Below are positions 15,017-23,099 of a stretch of DNA of 49,200 nt, piece by piece. Source of the DNA: Actinoplanes oryzae (lineage in GTDB: Bacteria; Actinomycetota; Actinomycetes; Mycobacteriales; Micromonosporaceae); the NCBI RefSeq assembly GCF_030757795.1, contig NZ_JAUQWH010000055.1, positions 1-49,200 of the forward strand. Reading direction: 5' to 3'. Under the pieces are notes generated by a model that saw only the letters and a list, made by a program, of their open reading frames with translations, ran no database searches and was not told the DNA's origin. Both the position numbers and the translations under genes were made by a program. Within the stretch, counting starts at the first letter, position 1. The number at the start of each line of letters is the position of its first letter.

Positions 15017-15892
15017 TCAGCCCGCGTACGCGGGGTGGCCGAACAGGCCGGGCAGGCCGCCGGTGTGCAAGAACACGACCTTGCCGCGCGGGCGGGCCGC
15101 CGCGAGACCGGCCATCGCACGGCCCGTGTACGTCGGGTCGAGGAAGAGGCCCTCGGTGCGCGCCGCGAGCCCGACGGCCGCGCCCGCCGCCGGGGCCAGG
15201 GTCGCGTAGCCGTCGCCGACCTGCGTGTCGTCGATGCGCAACGCCGCCGGGTCTACCGGCTTGCCCATCTGGACGAGCAGACCGGCGACGGTCGCGCGGA
15301 TGTCCGGGACGGCGCCCACGTCGACGCCGAGCACCCGGTCCGCGCCGAGCCCGGCGACCAGGCCGGCCATCGTGCCGCCCGAGCCGGCGGCGACCACGAC
15401 AAGGTCGAGGTCCGGCGCCTGGGCGAGCAGCTCCCGCGCACAGTCCACATAGCCCTGTGCCGAAAAGGCCGAGGTACCCCCGAACGGGATGAGGTGACCC
15501 GGCTGCCGCGCCGCCACCTCGGCGACGGGCTCGGCACCGGTCCAGACGACGGTGGCGCCGGCGAGCTCGTCGAGGATCAGGTTGCCGCGCGCGGCCGGGG
15601 GCGGGTCACCGGCGAGCACGAGCGTGCAGCCGAGGCGCAGCCGGGCGGCGGCCGCGGCGGTCAGGCGCGCGTGGTTCGACTGCGGTGCGCCGGTGGTGAC
15701 CACCCGGGTGGCGCCGGCCTTGACCGCCTCGGCACAGGTGTACTGCAGCTTGCGCACCTTGTTCCCGCCGCCGCCCAGGCCGGTGAGGTCGTCGCGCTTG
15801 AGCCAGAGCTCGTCGAGCCCGAGCTCCACCGCGAGGCGCATGGCCGGCTCGAGTGGGGTCGGCCACGTGGCCAGGGGGATCGGCCTGATCAT
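15017..15892 (-). CDS. PLP-dependent D-cysteine desulfhydrase / ACC deaminase family
   Basis: 291 residues of fold-type II PLP enzyme. Signatures: ELWLKRDDLTG, GGGNKVRKLQY (the Lys forms the Schiff base), GAPQSNHARLTAAAAARL (phosphate and carboxylate contacts), AAGSGGTMAGLVAGL (PLP phosphate loop) and LDPTYTGRAMAGL. These are shared by D-cysteine desulfhydrase and 1-aminocyclopropane-1-carboxylate deaminase. Most bacterial members without demonstrated ACC activity are D-cysteine or D-amino-acid lyases, so I leave it open. It overlaps nothing, and its start diverges from the HAD gene by only 18 nt. GTG at 15895 and ATG at 15910 are alternative starts. Confidence 0.85.
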   Translation of the reverse strand: MIRPIPLATWPTPLEPAMRLAVELGLDELWLKRDDLTGLGGGGNKVRKLQYTCAEAVKAGATRVVTTGAPQSNHARLTAAAAARLRLGCTLVLAGDPPPAARGNLILDELAGATVVWTGAEPVAEVAARQPGHLIPFGGTSAFSAQGYVDCARELLAQAPDLDLVVVAAGSGGTMAGLVAGLGADRVLGVDVGAVPDIRATVAGLLVQMGKPVDPAALRIDDTQVGDGYATLAPAAGAAVGLAARTEGLFLDPTYTGRAMAGLAAARPRGKVVFLHTGGLPGLFGHPAYAG

Positions 15893-15910
15893 CACGCCTG
15901 CGAGCATAGG

Positions 15911-16651
15911 ATGCCGCCCGTGGAACCGCTCGAGGTGCGACCGGACGACGCGCTCGGCGTGCTGCTCGACGACGCGGCCGGGGTGTTGCTGGACCTGGAC
16001 GGCACCCTGTTCGATCACGACGCGGCGGCGGACGCCGGGGTGCGCGCCTGGCTGCCGACGCGCGGGCTCGACGCGACGGACGAGGCGGTCGCCCGCTGGC
16101 GGGCCCTGGAGGAGCCGCACCTGGCGGCGTGGCGGGCCGGCACGGTCACGTACGCGGAGCAGCGCCGCCGGCGGCTCCGCGACTTCCTCGCCATCTCCGG
16201 CACCGATGCCGAGCTCGACGCCGTCTTCGCCGGTTATCTGCGGCACTACGAGGCTGCCTGGTTCGCGTACGACGACGCGGTCCCGGCCCTGACCGCGCTC
16301 GCCGCCGCCGGCGTCGCGACCGCCGTGCTCACCAACGGCTCGGCGGTCCAGCAGCGCAAGAAGCTGACGCGTACGGGCCTCGCCGGCCTGGTCGGCCCGG
16401 TGTTCACCGTCGACGACCTGGGCGTGGCGAAGCCCGATCCGGCCGCGTTCCGCCGCGCGTGCGAACGCTGGGGCCGACCGGCGGACCGCGTGGTGAGCGT
16501 CGGCGACAACTACGCCCTGGACGTGCTCGGCGCCCGGGCAGCCGGGCTGCGCGCGATCCATCTCGACCGGCTCGCCCGGGGCCCGTACGACGAGACCCAC
16601 CGCATCACGACCCTGCGCGACCTGCCGGTGCCTCCCCGCCCTCAGGGGTGA
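15911..16651 (+). CDS. HAD family hydrolase (phosphatase)
   Basis: 246 residues. HAD motifs in order: GVLLDLDGTLFDHD (motif I, nucleophile Asp), VLTNGS (motif II), KPDPAAF (motif III Lys) and VVSVGDNYALDVLGARAAG (motif IV). The helical cap lies between motif I and II, typical of class I phosphatases such as 2-haloacid dehalogenase-like or phosphoglycolate phosphatase-like enzymes; the substrate is unknown. TAGGAT at 15907-15912 could be a -10 element, in which case translation would begin leaderless at the in-frame GTG at 15920. Its last 10 nt overlap the convergent transferase gene. Confidence 0.85.
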   Translation: MPPVEPLEVRPDDALGVLLDDAAGVLLDLDGTLFDHDAAADAGVRAWLPTRGLDATDEAVARWRALEEPHLAAWRAGTVTYAEQRRRRLRDFLAISGTDAELDAVFAGYLRHYEAAWFAYDDAVPALTALAAAGVATAVLTNGSAVQQRKKLTRTGLAGLVGPVFTVDDLGVAKPDPAAFRRACERWGRPADRVVSVGDNYALDVLGARAAGLRAIHLDRLARGPYDETHRITTLRDLPVPPRPQG

Positions 16652-17205
16652 GCGGGCGGGACGTCGAGATCGGTGTCGTCGGCAACGTCCCCGACCGCGA
16701 TCACGCGCACCTCGGCGGCGTGGGCGCGCAGATAGTCGCGGGCGCCCCGGTCGCCGTGCGCGGTGGCGATCACGCCGGGCCAGTGGTCGCGGCCGAGGAG
16801 GACGGGGTGGGAGCGGCGCCCGTCGTAGCCGCCCATGGCGAGGGCGCCGGGGGCGGCGTGCGCGGCCACCCGGCGTACCGCCTCGGGGGTGACGCCGGGC
16901 ATGTCGACCAGCAGGACCACCGCCGCCTCGGCCGGGGTGGCGGCGAGCGCGGTAAGTCCGGTGCGCAGGGAGGACGCCATGCCGGTGGCCCAGTCGGCAT
17001 TGTGGACCGTGGCCAGCTCGGGAGCGGCGGCGCGCACGTCGCCGGCCGCGGCGCCCACCACGACGAGGACGCGGTCGAGGCCGGCGGCGGTCAGGGTGGC
17101 GGCGGCGTGCTCGACGAGGAGGCGGCCGTCGAGGCGGACGAGAGCCTTGGGCCCGCCGTAGCGGCGCCCGGCGCCGGCGGCGAGCACGAGCCCGGCGATC
17201 TCCAT
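16642..17205 (-). CDS. MobA-like nucleotidyltransferase (MocA-type)
   Basis: 187 residues. The N-terminal signature LVLAAGAGRRYGGPKALV is the NTP-binding loop of MobA-like NTP transferases. LLVDMPGVTPEAV carries the metal-binding Asp, and HPVLLGRDHW fits the molybdenum cofactor cytidylyl/guanylyltransferase group. It would transfer a nucleotide from CTP or GTP to molybdopterin or a related acceptor. No other molybdenum gene is nearby, so the acceptor is uncertain. It reads in the same direction as the GlxA regulator, separated by three repeat units, and may be the last gene of that operon. Confidence 0.8.
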   Translation of the reverse strand: MEIAGLVLAAGAGRRYGGPKALVRLDGRLLVEHAAATLTAAGLDRVLVVVGAAAGDVRAAAPELATVHNADWATGMASSLRTGLTALAATPAEAAVVLLVDMPGVTPEAVRRVAAHAAPGALAMGGYDGRRSHPVLLGRDHWPGVIATAHGDRGARDYLRAHAAEVRVIAVGDVADDTDLDVPPAHP

Positions 17206-17325
17206 GCGGCGAGTGTAGAGCTCGCGGGCGCAGAGGCGGCGAGTTCAGAGCTCGCGGGCGCGGAGGCGGCGAGTTCAGAGCTCGCGGGCGCGGAGGCGGC
17301 GAGTTCAGAGCTCGCGGGCGCGGAG
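17206..17325. repeat. Four 30-bp tandem repeats spanning a stop codon
   Basis: Units at 17206-17235, 17236-17265, 17266-17295 and 17296-17325. Units 2-4 are identical (core GAGTTCAGAGCTCGCGGGCG); unit 1, next to the start codon of the transferase gene, has three changes. Unit 4 encodes the last codons and stop of the GlxA regulator (LRAREL-stop). Units 2 and 3 repeat the same codons and stop in the same frame, since 30 is a multiple of 3. Unit 1 has lost the stop (TAC for TGA). Confidence 0.95.
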
Positions 17326-18207
17326 GCGGCGCAGCATGCGGGCGTCGACGAAGCCGACCGCGCGGGCGGCGGCCTCGACGGTGGCGCCCTGCCCGATGAG
17401 GTGCTCGGCCCGCTCGACCCGCAGCTGCTGCTGGTAGCGCAGCGGCGTGCAGCCGGTCGCGGCCTCGAAGCGGCGGGTCAGGGTGCGTTCGCTGAGGCCG
17501 GCCGCGCGCGCCAGGGCGGCGAGCGGGAGCGGCTCGGTGAAGTGGGCGTCGATGCGATCCTGCACCCGGTGGACCGCCTCGCTGAGGTGGGCGCGATGCC
17601 GGAGCATGACGCTCTCCTGGTGGTCGTCGCCGTTGCGCCGGGCGTAGACGACCATGTCGCGGGCCACGCGGGCGGCCGCCGCCGGGCCGTGGCGGGTGGC
17701 GACGAGGTGCAGGGCCAGGTCGATGCCGCTGGCGATGCCGGCCGAGGTGATCACGCGGTCGTCGGCGACGTAGAGGACGTCGCGCACCACGGTCGCCCGG
17801 GGGTGCCGGCGCGCGAGATCCTCCTGCACGTCGTGGTGGGTCGTGCAGCGGCGGCCGTCGAGCAGCCCGGCCCGGCCGAGCGCCTCGGCCCCGGCGCAGA
17901 CGCTCGCGACCGTGCCGCCGGCGGCGTGGTGGGCGGCGATCCGGGCCAGCGTCGCCGGGCCGAACTTGCCGGGGCCGCCGGCCCGCCGCCAGCCGGGGAC
18001 CAGGACCAGGTCGTCCGGGCCCAGGGCGGGCCAGTCCGTCGTGGCGTGCAGGGTCACGCCCTGGTGGCTCGGGACCTCGGGGCGCTCCGCGACGTAGTCG
18101 AGGCGGTAGCCGTGCCCGTGGTCGGCCGCGGTCGAGAAGACCTGAGCCGGGCCGGCGAGGTCGAGCAGGTGCACCCCCGGCGCCAGGACGAAGACCACCC
18201 TGCTCAC
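17305..18207 (-). CDS. GlxA family transcriptional regulator (DJ-1/PfpI domain plus AraC HTH)
   Basis: 300 residues. Residues 1 to about 170 form a DJ-1/PfpI-like domain: VVFVLAPGVHLLDLAGPAQVF, LVPGWRR, and the elbow VASVCAGAEALGRAGLL with the conserved Cys; SAGIASGIDLALHL follows. Residues about 200-300 are a two-HTH AraC domain (LPLAALARAAGLSERTLTRRF, GCTPLRYQQQLRVERAEHLI). Such proteins usually activate neighbouring catabolic genes. Its GTG overlaps the stop of the isochorismatase-like gene by 4 nt (GTGA), so the two are translationally coupled. The AraC domain is slightly short: the protein stops at LRAREL, and the usual extra C-terminal residues are missing. Confidence 0.88.
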   Translation of the reverse strand: MSRVVFVLAPGVHLLDLAGPAQVFSTAADHGHGYRLDYVAERPEVPSHQGVTLHATTDWPALGPDDLVLVPGWRRAGGPGKFGPATLARIAAHHAAGGTVASVCAGAEALGRAGLLDGRRCTTHHDVQEDLARRHPRATVVRDVLYVADDRVITSAGIASGIDLALHLVATRHGPAAAARVARDMVVYARRNGDDHQESVMLRHRAHLSEAVHRVQDRIDAHFTEPLPLAALARAAGLSERTLTRRFEAATGCTPLRYQQQLRVERAEHLIGQGATVEAAARAVGFVDARMLRRLRAREL

Positions 18208-18788
18208 GATCCGGTCAGCTCCCGCACGGTTGTCACCTTAGCGAAGCGGCCCGCCAGTGCGTACTCCGTGCGGGCGACGATCTCGGCGACCGGCAGCGTG
18301 CGCGGGTCGGCGAGCAGCTCCGCCACGCTGCGGCCGGCCGGGGCGTCCCGGTGCGCGATCGGGAACGTCGTGGTGGCGTCGGTGACGAAGATGACCGCGT
18401 AACCGTAGTCCGCGGCGAGGCGGGCGGTCGTCTCGACGCATTGCTCGGTCTGGATGCCGCACACGGTCAGGTCGCGGACGCCACGCTCGGTCAGCAGTTG
18501 TTGGAGGCCGGTCGTCGTGAAGGCGTTGCGCGAGGTCTTGGTGAGGACGGGCTCGCCGTCCCGCGCCTCGAGCCCGGCGAAGAGCCGCACGTGACCCGAC
18601 TCCGGATCGAACGGCCCGCCACTGCCGGGCTCGGCGTGCAGCACCCACACCACGAGGTCGCCGGCGGCGCGCGCGGCGTCGACGAGCCGCTGCACGGGTA
18701 CGGCGATGTCCGGGTCGCCGACGGCCTCCCACAGCGGCCGCACCCGGAACGACTCCTGCACGTCAATCACGATCAGCGCTTTGCTCAT
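18204..18788 (-). CDS. Isochorismatase-family cysteine hydrolase
   Basis: 194 residues. The family triad is visible: Asp in LIVIDVQESF, Lys in VLTKTSRNAF and Cys in GIQTEQCVETTARLA, with a cis-peptide-type turn before GIQTE. The family includes nicotinamidases, N-carbamoylsarcosine amidases and isochorismatases. The metal-binding residues of nicotinamidase are not evident, so an amidase of unknown substrate is the safest reading. It is first in an operon with the GlxA regulator (4-nt overlap), a pairing common in actinobacteria where the regulator controls the hydrolase. Confidence 0.85.
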   Translation of the reverse strand: MSKALIVIDVQESFRVRPLWEAVGDPDIAVPVQRLVDAARAAGDLVVWVLHAEPGSGGPFDPESGHVRLFAGLEARDGEPVLTKTSRNAFTTTGLQQLLTERGVRDLTVCGIQTEQCVETTARLAADYGYAVIFVTDATTTFPIAHRDAPAGRSVAELLADPRTLPVAEIVARTEYALAGRFAKVTTVRELTGS

Positions 18789-18864
18789 GCCGTCGATCCT
18801 GCGCCGCGGCGCGCCGGCGGGTAAGGCACGGTCACGTCCGGCACCGGAACGATCCGGTCAAGCA

Positions 18865-18894
18865 GGCGCCCCGGGCACAGGGCTCCGGGGCGCC
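18865..18894 (-). terminator. Terminator after the secreted peptidase
   Basis: A perfect 10-bp stem, GGCGCCCCGG (18865-18874) and CCGGGGCGCC (18885-18894), with a 10-nt loop. It is 17 nt past the stop at 18912 and there is no T tract. Confidence 0.6.
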
Positions 18895-18911
18895 GTACGG
18901 GTGCGGTGGGG

Positions 18912-20645
18912 TCAGCGGTTGCCGTTGAAGATGGACGCCGGGAGCGGCATGGCCACCGGCGAGCGGTCGGCGGCGCCCGCGGTGGGCGCCGGCTGCGCGG
19001 TCAGCTGCGGCGTGGTGAACGGCTGGGCGTCGCCCTTGCAGCGCAGGCCCTTCGCGGGCAGCTTGCCGGTGAGCAGGTACGCGTCGACCGCCCCCGTCAC
19101 GCACGCCGAGGTGCCGTACGACGTGTGCCCCCAATTGTCGCTGGACAGCAGCCGCCCGTTCGGCAACCGGCGCGAGGCGGACACCGCCTCGTCGTAGTTG
19201 GTGGCGGGGTCCCACTGGGCGCCCACGAAGAGCACGGGCGCGGCGGTGCGCACGCCGAAGGGCCCGGTGTACGCGTCCTCGTCCCGCACCGTCCACGTGT
19301 CCCGGGCGCACGGCGCGGAGATCCAGCCCCACACCCGGCCGAAGTGCGGCGCCCGCTCGTCGGCCGCGGTCATCAGCTCCGGCCACATCGACGCGTCCCG
19401 CGGGTGCAGGGCGTCGGTGCAGAGGACGGCGGCGAACGCCTCCGTGGTGTTGATGTACGGGAAGTCGCGGCCCAGCTGGTCGCGAGCGGCCGTGGCGCGC
19501 TGGCGCAGCCCGGTCTTCGCCACGGCGGTGGCGGCCGGCGACGTCGGGAACATGAGGTCCCACACGTACTTGGCGAGGGCCGTCACCAGGGCGCCGGCGT
19601 CCGCGCCGTACAGGGAGCCGATGATGCCGCCCACGAAGTCGCCGTACGTGATGGTGAAGGTCCCGTACGGATCGGTGAAGACCAGCGGCTTCGCGCGCAG
19701 CCGCTGAGCCATCTTCTCGAAGTTGGCGAGCGGGTCTCCGGCGGCGAAGACGCAGTACTTCTCGCCGGCCTTGTCGCACCGGCGCAGCAGCTCGCGCAGC
19801 GCCCGGTACGCGCCGTTGCCCGACCGCAGCCGCGCCTCCTGCTCGCGGCCGGCCGTGGCGGGCGTGCCCACCCAGTGCGCCGGGTCGAGCACGCCGTCCG
19901 CCACGATCGCCCGGAACCGGTCCGGGAACATGGCGGCGTAGTACTGCCCGATCACCGTGCCGTAGCTCATCCCGAAGAAGTTGAGCTTTCCCTCGCCGAG
20001 CGCGCGGCGGATCATCTCCAGGTCGCGCGCCACCTCGGCGGTCGACATCGCGCCCGCCAGCGGCCGGCCCCGGGTGGAGCACGCCTTGCCGACCTGTTTC
20101 GCCGCGGCGACGTACCCGGCCTCCTGGGCCTTGCCCCACGGCACCGACACGTTGAGACCGGACAGCACCGCCGTCTGCTCCTGGGTGGACCGCCAGCACT
20201 CGACGTGCGCGCTGGCCCCGACGCCGCGCGGGTCGACGCCGAGGATGTCGAACCGTTCGCGGACGGCCGCGCTCAGGAACGCCGGTGCCGCGATCGCCAT
20301 GTCGGTCGCGGCGCCGCCGGGCCCGCCGGGGTTCACGAAGAGCGTCCCGATCCGCTTGGCGGGGTCCGTCGCCGGCATCCGCAGCATCGCCACCTCGGTC
20401 GTGGCGCCGCCGGGCTCGTCGTAGTCGAGCGGCAGCCGGGTGACCGCGCACTGGGCGACGTCGTAGCACTTGTACCAGCCCAGTTCGGGCACCGGCACGC
20501 GATCCAGCCTGTCCGCCTCGGCAGCCGGCGCCGCCTCGACCGCCGGCGACAGGCCGGTCGCTGCTTCGACCGGCGAGCCGGCCCCGGCGAGGCCGAGCAG
20601 CCCGGCCGCAGCCGCCGCGATCAGGCGTTTTCCGAGAGGTGACAT
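18912..20645 (-). CDS. Secreted tripeptidyl aminopeptidase-type alpha/beta hydrolase
   Basis: 577 residues. The signal peptide is KRLIAAAAAGLLGLAGAGSPVEA. The N-terminal catalytic half has CAVTRLPLDYDEPGG, TLFVNPGGPGGAATDM (oxyanion), DILGVDPRGVGAS and nucleophile elbow NFFGMSYGTVIGQYY (Ser). After a cap domain come the acid FVGAQWDPATNY and catalytic His in NWGHTSYG, then a Cys typical of the Tap/SlpD/SlpE family. These enzymes release tripeptides from protein N-termini outside the cell. The ATG at 20645 has GGAAGGG upstream. It is a single gene followed by a hairpin. Confidence 0.9.
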   Translation of the reverse strand: MSPLGKRLIAAAAAGLLGLAGAGSPVEAATGLSPAVEAAPAAEADRLDRVPVPELGWYKCYDVAQCAVTRLPLDYDEPGGATTEVAMLRMPATDPAKRIGTLFVNPGGPGGAATDMAIAAPAFLSAAVRERFDILGVDPRGVGASAHVECWRSTQEQTAVLSGLNVSVPWGKAQEAGYVAAAKQVGKACSTRGRPLAGAMSTAEVARDLEMIRRALGEGKLNFFGMSYGTVIGQYYAAMFPDRFRAIVADGVLDPAHWVGTPATAGREQEARLRSGNGAYRALRELLRRCDKAGEKYCVFAAGDPLANFEKMAQRLRAKPLVFTDPYGTFTITYGDFVGGIIGSLYGADAGALVTALAKYVWDLMFPTSPAATAVAKTGLRQRATAARDQLGRDFPYINTTEAFAAVLCTDALHPRDASMWPELMTAADERAPHFGRVWGWISAPCARDTWTVRDEDAYTGPFGVRTAAPVLFVGAQWDPATNYDEAVSASRRLPNGRLLSSDNWGHTSYGTSACVTGAVDAYLLTGKLPAKGLRCKGDAQPFTTPQLTAQPAPTAGAADRSPVAMPLPASIFNGNR

Positions 20646-20752
20646 AGGAGCCCTTCCGTCGATGCCGCGGCCGCGCACCGCGAGGCCTCGACCGTAAGAA
20701 CGGAAGATCACCCGATATCGGACGACGACGAAGAAGCACCCAGCCGGGCGAC

Positions 20753-21814
20753 TCAGGCAGCCACCGCGTAACAGGCGCCGTAGCCGTCGGCGCGGGCCAC
20801 GATCCGGCCGCCGCGCACCCGCACGGCACTCTCCGTCGCGTCGCTGACCGCCGCCACGCCCGCCGCGGCCGCGAGCGCTCCGGACTCGTCGTGCACGATC
20901 TGCAGCCGGCACCAGGCCCGTTCCGGCACGGCGGCACGCAGGCAGGCGCGCAGCTCCGCCACGGCGAGACGCGCCAGCGGGCCGAGCTCGCCGGGCTCCC
21001 CGGTGACAACGACGAGGGTCACCGTGCCGGACGGCGGGACCGTCCGCAGCGCCTCCTCCACGGCGGACAGGCGGTGCAGTCCGAGCACGGCGACGACGCC
21101 GTCGGCACGCAACGAGGCCGGGGCGGCGCGGAGGGCGTCCGTCGCCGCGGGCGGGTCCCAGGGGTCGGTGACGGGGCGGGCCGGGGACACGTACGGCAGG
21201 TGCGTCGGCGCCCACTCGTCGCCGGTGTCCAGGCCGGCGAGCGCGGCACACGCCTGCGCCACCGCGAAGGGCTCGCCGAACCCGGGCGCCGCGGCGGCCA
21301 GTTGCGTGGTGCCGTGCAGCAGCGTGAGCGCGACCTCGGCGACGCGCACCAGGCGGCCCGGCGCGCCCCCGCGCACCCCTTCGAGCGAGAGCCCGAGCAG
21401 CACCGCGGAGAGGGCGGTCAGCTGCGCGTACGGCACCCGCACCCGCTCGTCCGCCAGCACCTCCGGCAGCAGGTCCCGCCCGAGCCGCGTGGCGCTGTGC
21501 CGGTCCTCGGTCGACAGCGGCAGCCGCGCCTGCCAGGCCCGCGCGAAGTCCCCGAGCGCCGCGCCGACACTGCCCGCGGTCGGCGCGTAGTCCGGCGGCG
21601 GCAGCTGGGCGGCCTCCTCGGCCAGGACCGCGAAGTAGAGCGCCCGCTTGCCCGGGAAGTTCGAGTAGACCGCGCCGCGGGTCAGCTCCGCCCGCTCGGC
21701 GATGGCGTCGATCTTCGCCTCGCGGAAGCCGCGCGTCATGAACTCCGCACGGGCCGCCGCCAGCACTTTCGCCCGATTGTTGCCCTGCATCTCCGCCCTG
21801 CTGAGCCGGACCAA
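20753..21814 (-). CDS. TetR/AcrR regulator with extended thioredoxin-like C-terminal domain
   Basis: 353 residues, far longer than the usual 190-230 of TetR proteins. Residues about 8-60 are the HTH (RAKVLAAARAEFMTRGFREA, IAERAELTRGAVYSNFPGKR). Residues 60-215 form the ligand domain. The last 110 residues (from VVAVLGLHRLSAVEEAL to VRVRGGRIVARADG) follow the beta-alpha-beta plan of peroxiredoxin-like proteins, including a late IVHDESGALAAAAGV, but lack the catalytic Cys pair. The TTG at 21814 has GGGAGG upstream and gives the N-terminus LVRLSRAEMQ. It is divergent from the P450 gene, which it probably controls through the palindrome at 21865-21885. Confidence 0.82.
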   Translation of the reverse strand: MVRLSRAEMQGNNRAKVLAAARAEFMTRGFREAKIDAIAERAELTRGAVYSNFPGKRALYFAVLAEEAAQLPPPDYAPTAGSVGAALGDFARAWQARLPLSTEDRHSATRLGRDLLPEVLADERVRVPYAQLTALSAVLLGLSLEGVRGGAPGRLVRVAEVALTLLHGTTQLAAAAPGFGEPFAVAQACAALAGLDTGDEWAPTHLPYVSPARPVTDPWDPPAATDALRAAPASLRADGVVAVLGLHRLSAVEEALRTVPPSGTVTLVVVTGEPGELGPLARLAVAELRACLRAAVPERAWCRLQIVHDESGALAAAAGVAAVSDATESAVRVRGGRIVARADGYGACYAVAA

Positions 21815-21864
21815 TGCGCCTCCCGCCGTTGCCCTGACCGTCGCCGTCAGGATACCGTCGCCAT

Positions 21865-21885
21865 CCAGATGATGTGAACATCTGG
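21865..21885. promoter_or_regulatory. Operator candidate between tetR-type gene and P450
   Basis: CCAGATG (21865-21871) and CATCTGG (21879-21885) form a perfect 7-bp inverted repeat with a 7-nt centre, 26 nt before the P450 start, in the 97-nt divergent intergenic region. The position and size fit a TetR operator. Confidence 0.6.
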
Positions 21886-21911
21886 GACGAGCATCCGAGA
21901 GGTGGCCCGGC

Positions 21912-23057
21912 ATGGAGATCGACCTGTCCGACCCGCAGGTGCTGCGAGACCCCTTTTCCGCGTACGGCAAGGCGCGCGAGCAAGCGCCCGTCGTCCGCCT
22001 CGTGACGCCGGGCTTCGGCCACATGTGGGCCGTGACGCGGCACGCTAACGCCAAGACGTTGCTCAGCGATCCGCGCGTGGCGTTGACCGAGGACACGTAC
22101 CTGCCGCTGCAGGTGCCGGAGCACTGCCGCAAGTACCTGCGCACGATGCAGCAGACCGAGGGCGAGGAGCACGCACGGCTGCGCAGGCTCGTGTCGCCGG
22201 CGTTCACCGCCCGTCGCGCCGCCGCGTTCCGGCCGCGGATCGAGCAGATCGTCGACCGGCTGCTGGACGATCTCGACGACGGCACGGGACGCGTGGACTT
22301 CCTGACCCGGCTCGCGCAGCCGTTGCCGATGGACGTCATCACCGAGCTCGTCGGCATCCCCGTGGACCGCCGGGACGACTGGCGCGCGTACGGTGCCGCG
22401 ATCGCCGCCGGACAGGGCCGGACATTCGTGGCGGCGATCCCGGAGATCATGCGGGACGCGGAGACCGCCGTCGCCGCGCGCACCGGGGATCCCGGTCCCG
22501 ATCTGCTGTCCGAGCTGATCGGCGTGCCGGACCGGCTCACCGCGACGGAGCTGGTCACGCTGGTCTGGCACCTCGTGCTCGCCGGGCAGACGCCGGCCGT
22601 GCTCGTGGCGAACGCCGTCGAGCTGCTGCTCACCCATCCCGCGCACCTGGCCGCGCTGCGGGCCGACCCGGGGCTCGCGCCCACCGCGGTCGAGGAGATG
22701 ACCCGCTGGGCCGGGCCGCAGCTGCTCACCCTGCCGCGGTGGACCAGAGAGCCGATCGAGATCGCCGGTACGCCCATCGAGGCGGGACAACCGGTGACCG
22801 TGGCCCTGGCCGCCGTCAACCGCGACCCGCGCGCGTTCCCCGACCCGGAACGGCTCGACTTCGGGCGACCGGCCGGCGGTCACCTCGGGTACGCGTACGG
22901 GCCGCACTTCTGTCTCGGCGCGGCCCTCGCCCGCGTTCAGGTGGAGGTGGCAGTCACCGCGCTGCTGAAGCGTTTCCCCGGCATCGCGCTCGCCGCCGCG
23001 GAGCGGATGCCCGACCCGGGGGCGTGGCGTCTGCGCACCCTCGAGGTGGCCCTATGA
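21912..23057 (+). CDS. Cytochrome P450
   Basis: 381 residues, at the short end for bacterial class I P450s. The K-helix ExxR is EEMTR in VEEMTRWAGPQ. The heme loop YGPHFCLGAALARVQ has the axial Cys at about residue 334. The I-helix motif reads LAGQTPAVLV where most members have AGxDT or AGxET, so both the acid and the Thr that normally deliver protons to oxygen are changed. It is a cytosolic monooxygenase needing ferredoxin and reductase, neither of which is nearby. The ATG at 21912 has GAGAGG upstream. Its last 39 coding nt and stop are duplicated in tandem (23018-23099). Confidence 0.92.
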   Translation: MEIDLSDPQVLRDPFSAYGKAREQAPVVRLVTPGFGHMWAVTRHANAKTLLSDPRVALTEDTYLPLQVPEHCRKYLRTMQQTEGEEHARLRRLVSPAFTARRAAAFRPRIEQIVDRLLDDLDDGTGRVDFLTRLAQPLPMDVITELVGIPVDRRDDWRAYGAAIAAGQGRTFVAAIPEIMRDAETAVAARTGDPGPDLLSELIGVPDRLTATELVTLVWHLVLAGQTPAVLVANAVELLLTHPAHLAALRADPGLAPTAVEEMTRWAGPQLLTLPRWTREPIEIAGTPIEAGQPVTVALAAVNRDPRAFPDPERLDFGRPAGGHLGYAYGPHFCLGAALARVQVEVAVTALLKRFPGIALAAAERMPDPGAWRLRTLEVAL

Positions 23058-23099
23058 CGGGGGCGTGGCGTCTGCGCACCCTCGAGGTGGCCCTATGAC
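23018..23099. repeat. Perfect 41-bp tandem duplication across the P450 stop codon
   Basis: Copy 1 (23018-23058) contains the last codons and stop of the P450 gene and copy 2 (23059-23099) is identical; a GGGG remnant starts a third. 41 is not a multiple of 3, so copy 2 adds nothing to the P450. It does create a 14-codon frame starting at the ATGA that overlaps the P450 stop. The stop of the convergent gene at 23093 lies in copy 2. Confidence 0.97.

Noticed and set aside
18912..22907. 1331-codon minus-strand frame seeming to fuse several genes
   Set aside because: Only the last 577 codons are a protein (the secreted peptidase). The rest is out-of-frame reading of the TetR gene and antisense of the P450.
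21912..23057. P450 as part of a biosynthetic gene cluster
   Set aside because: Neighbours are unrelated housekeeping genes; no synthase, ferredoxin or tailoring partner is present.
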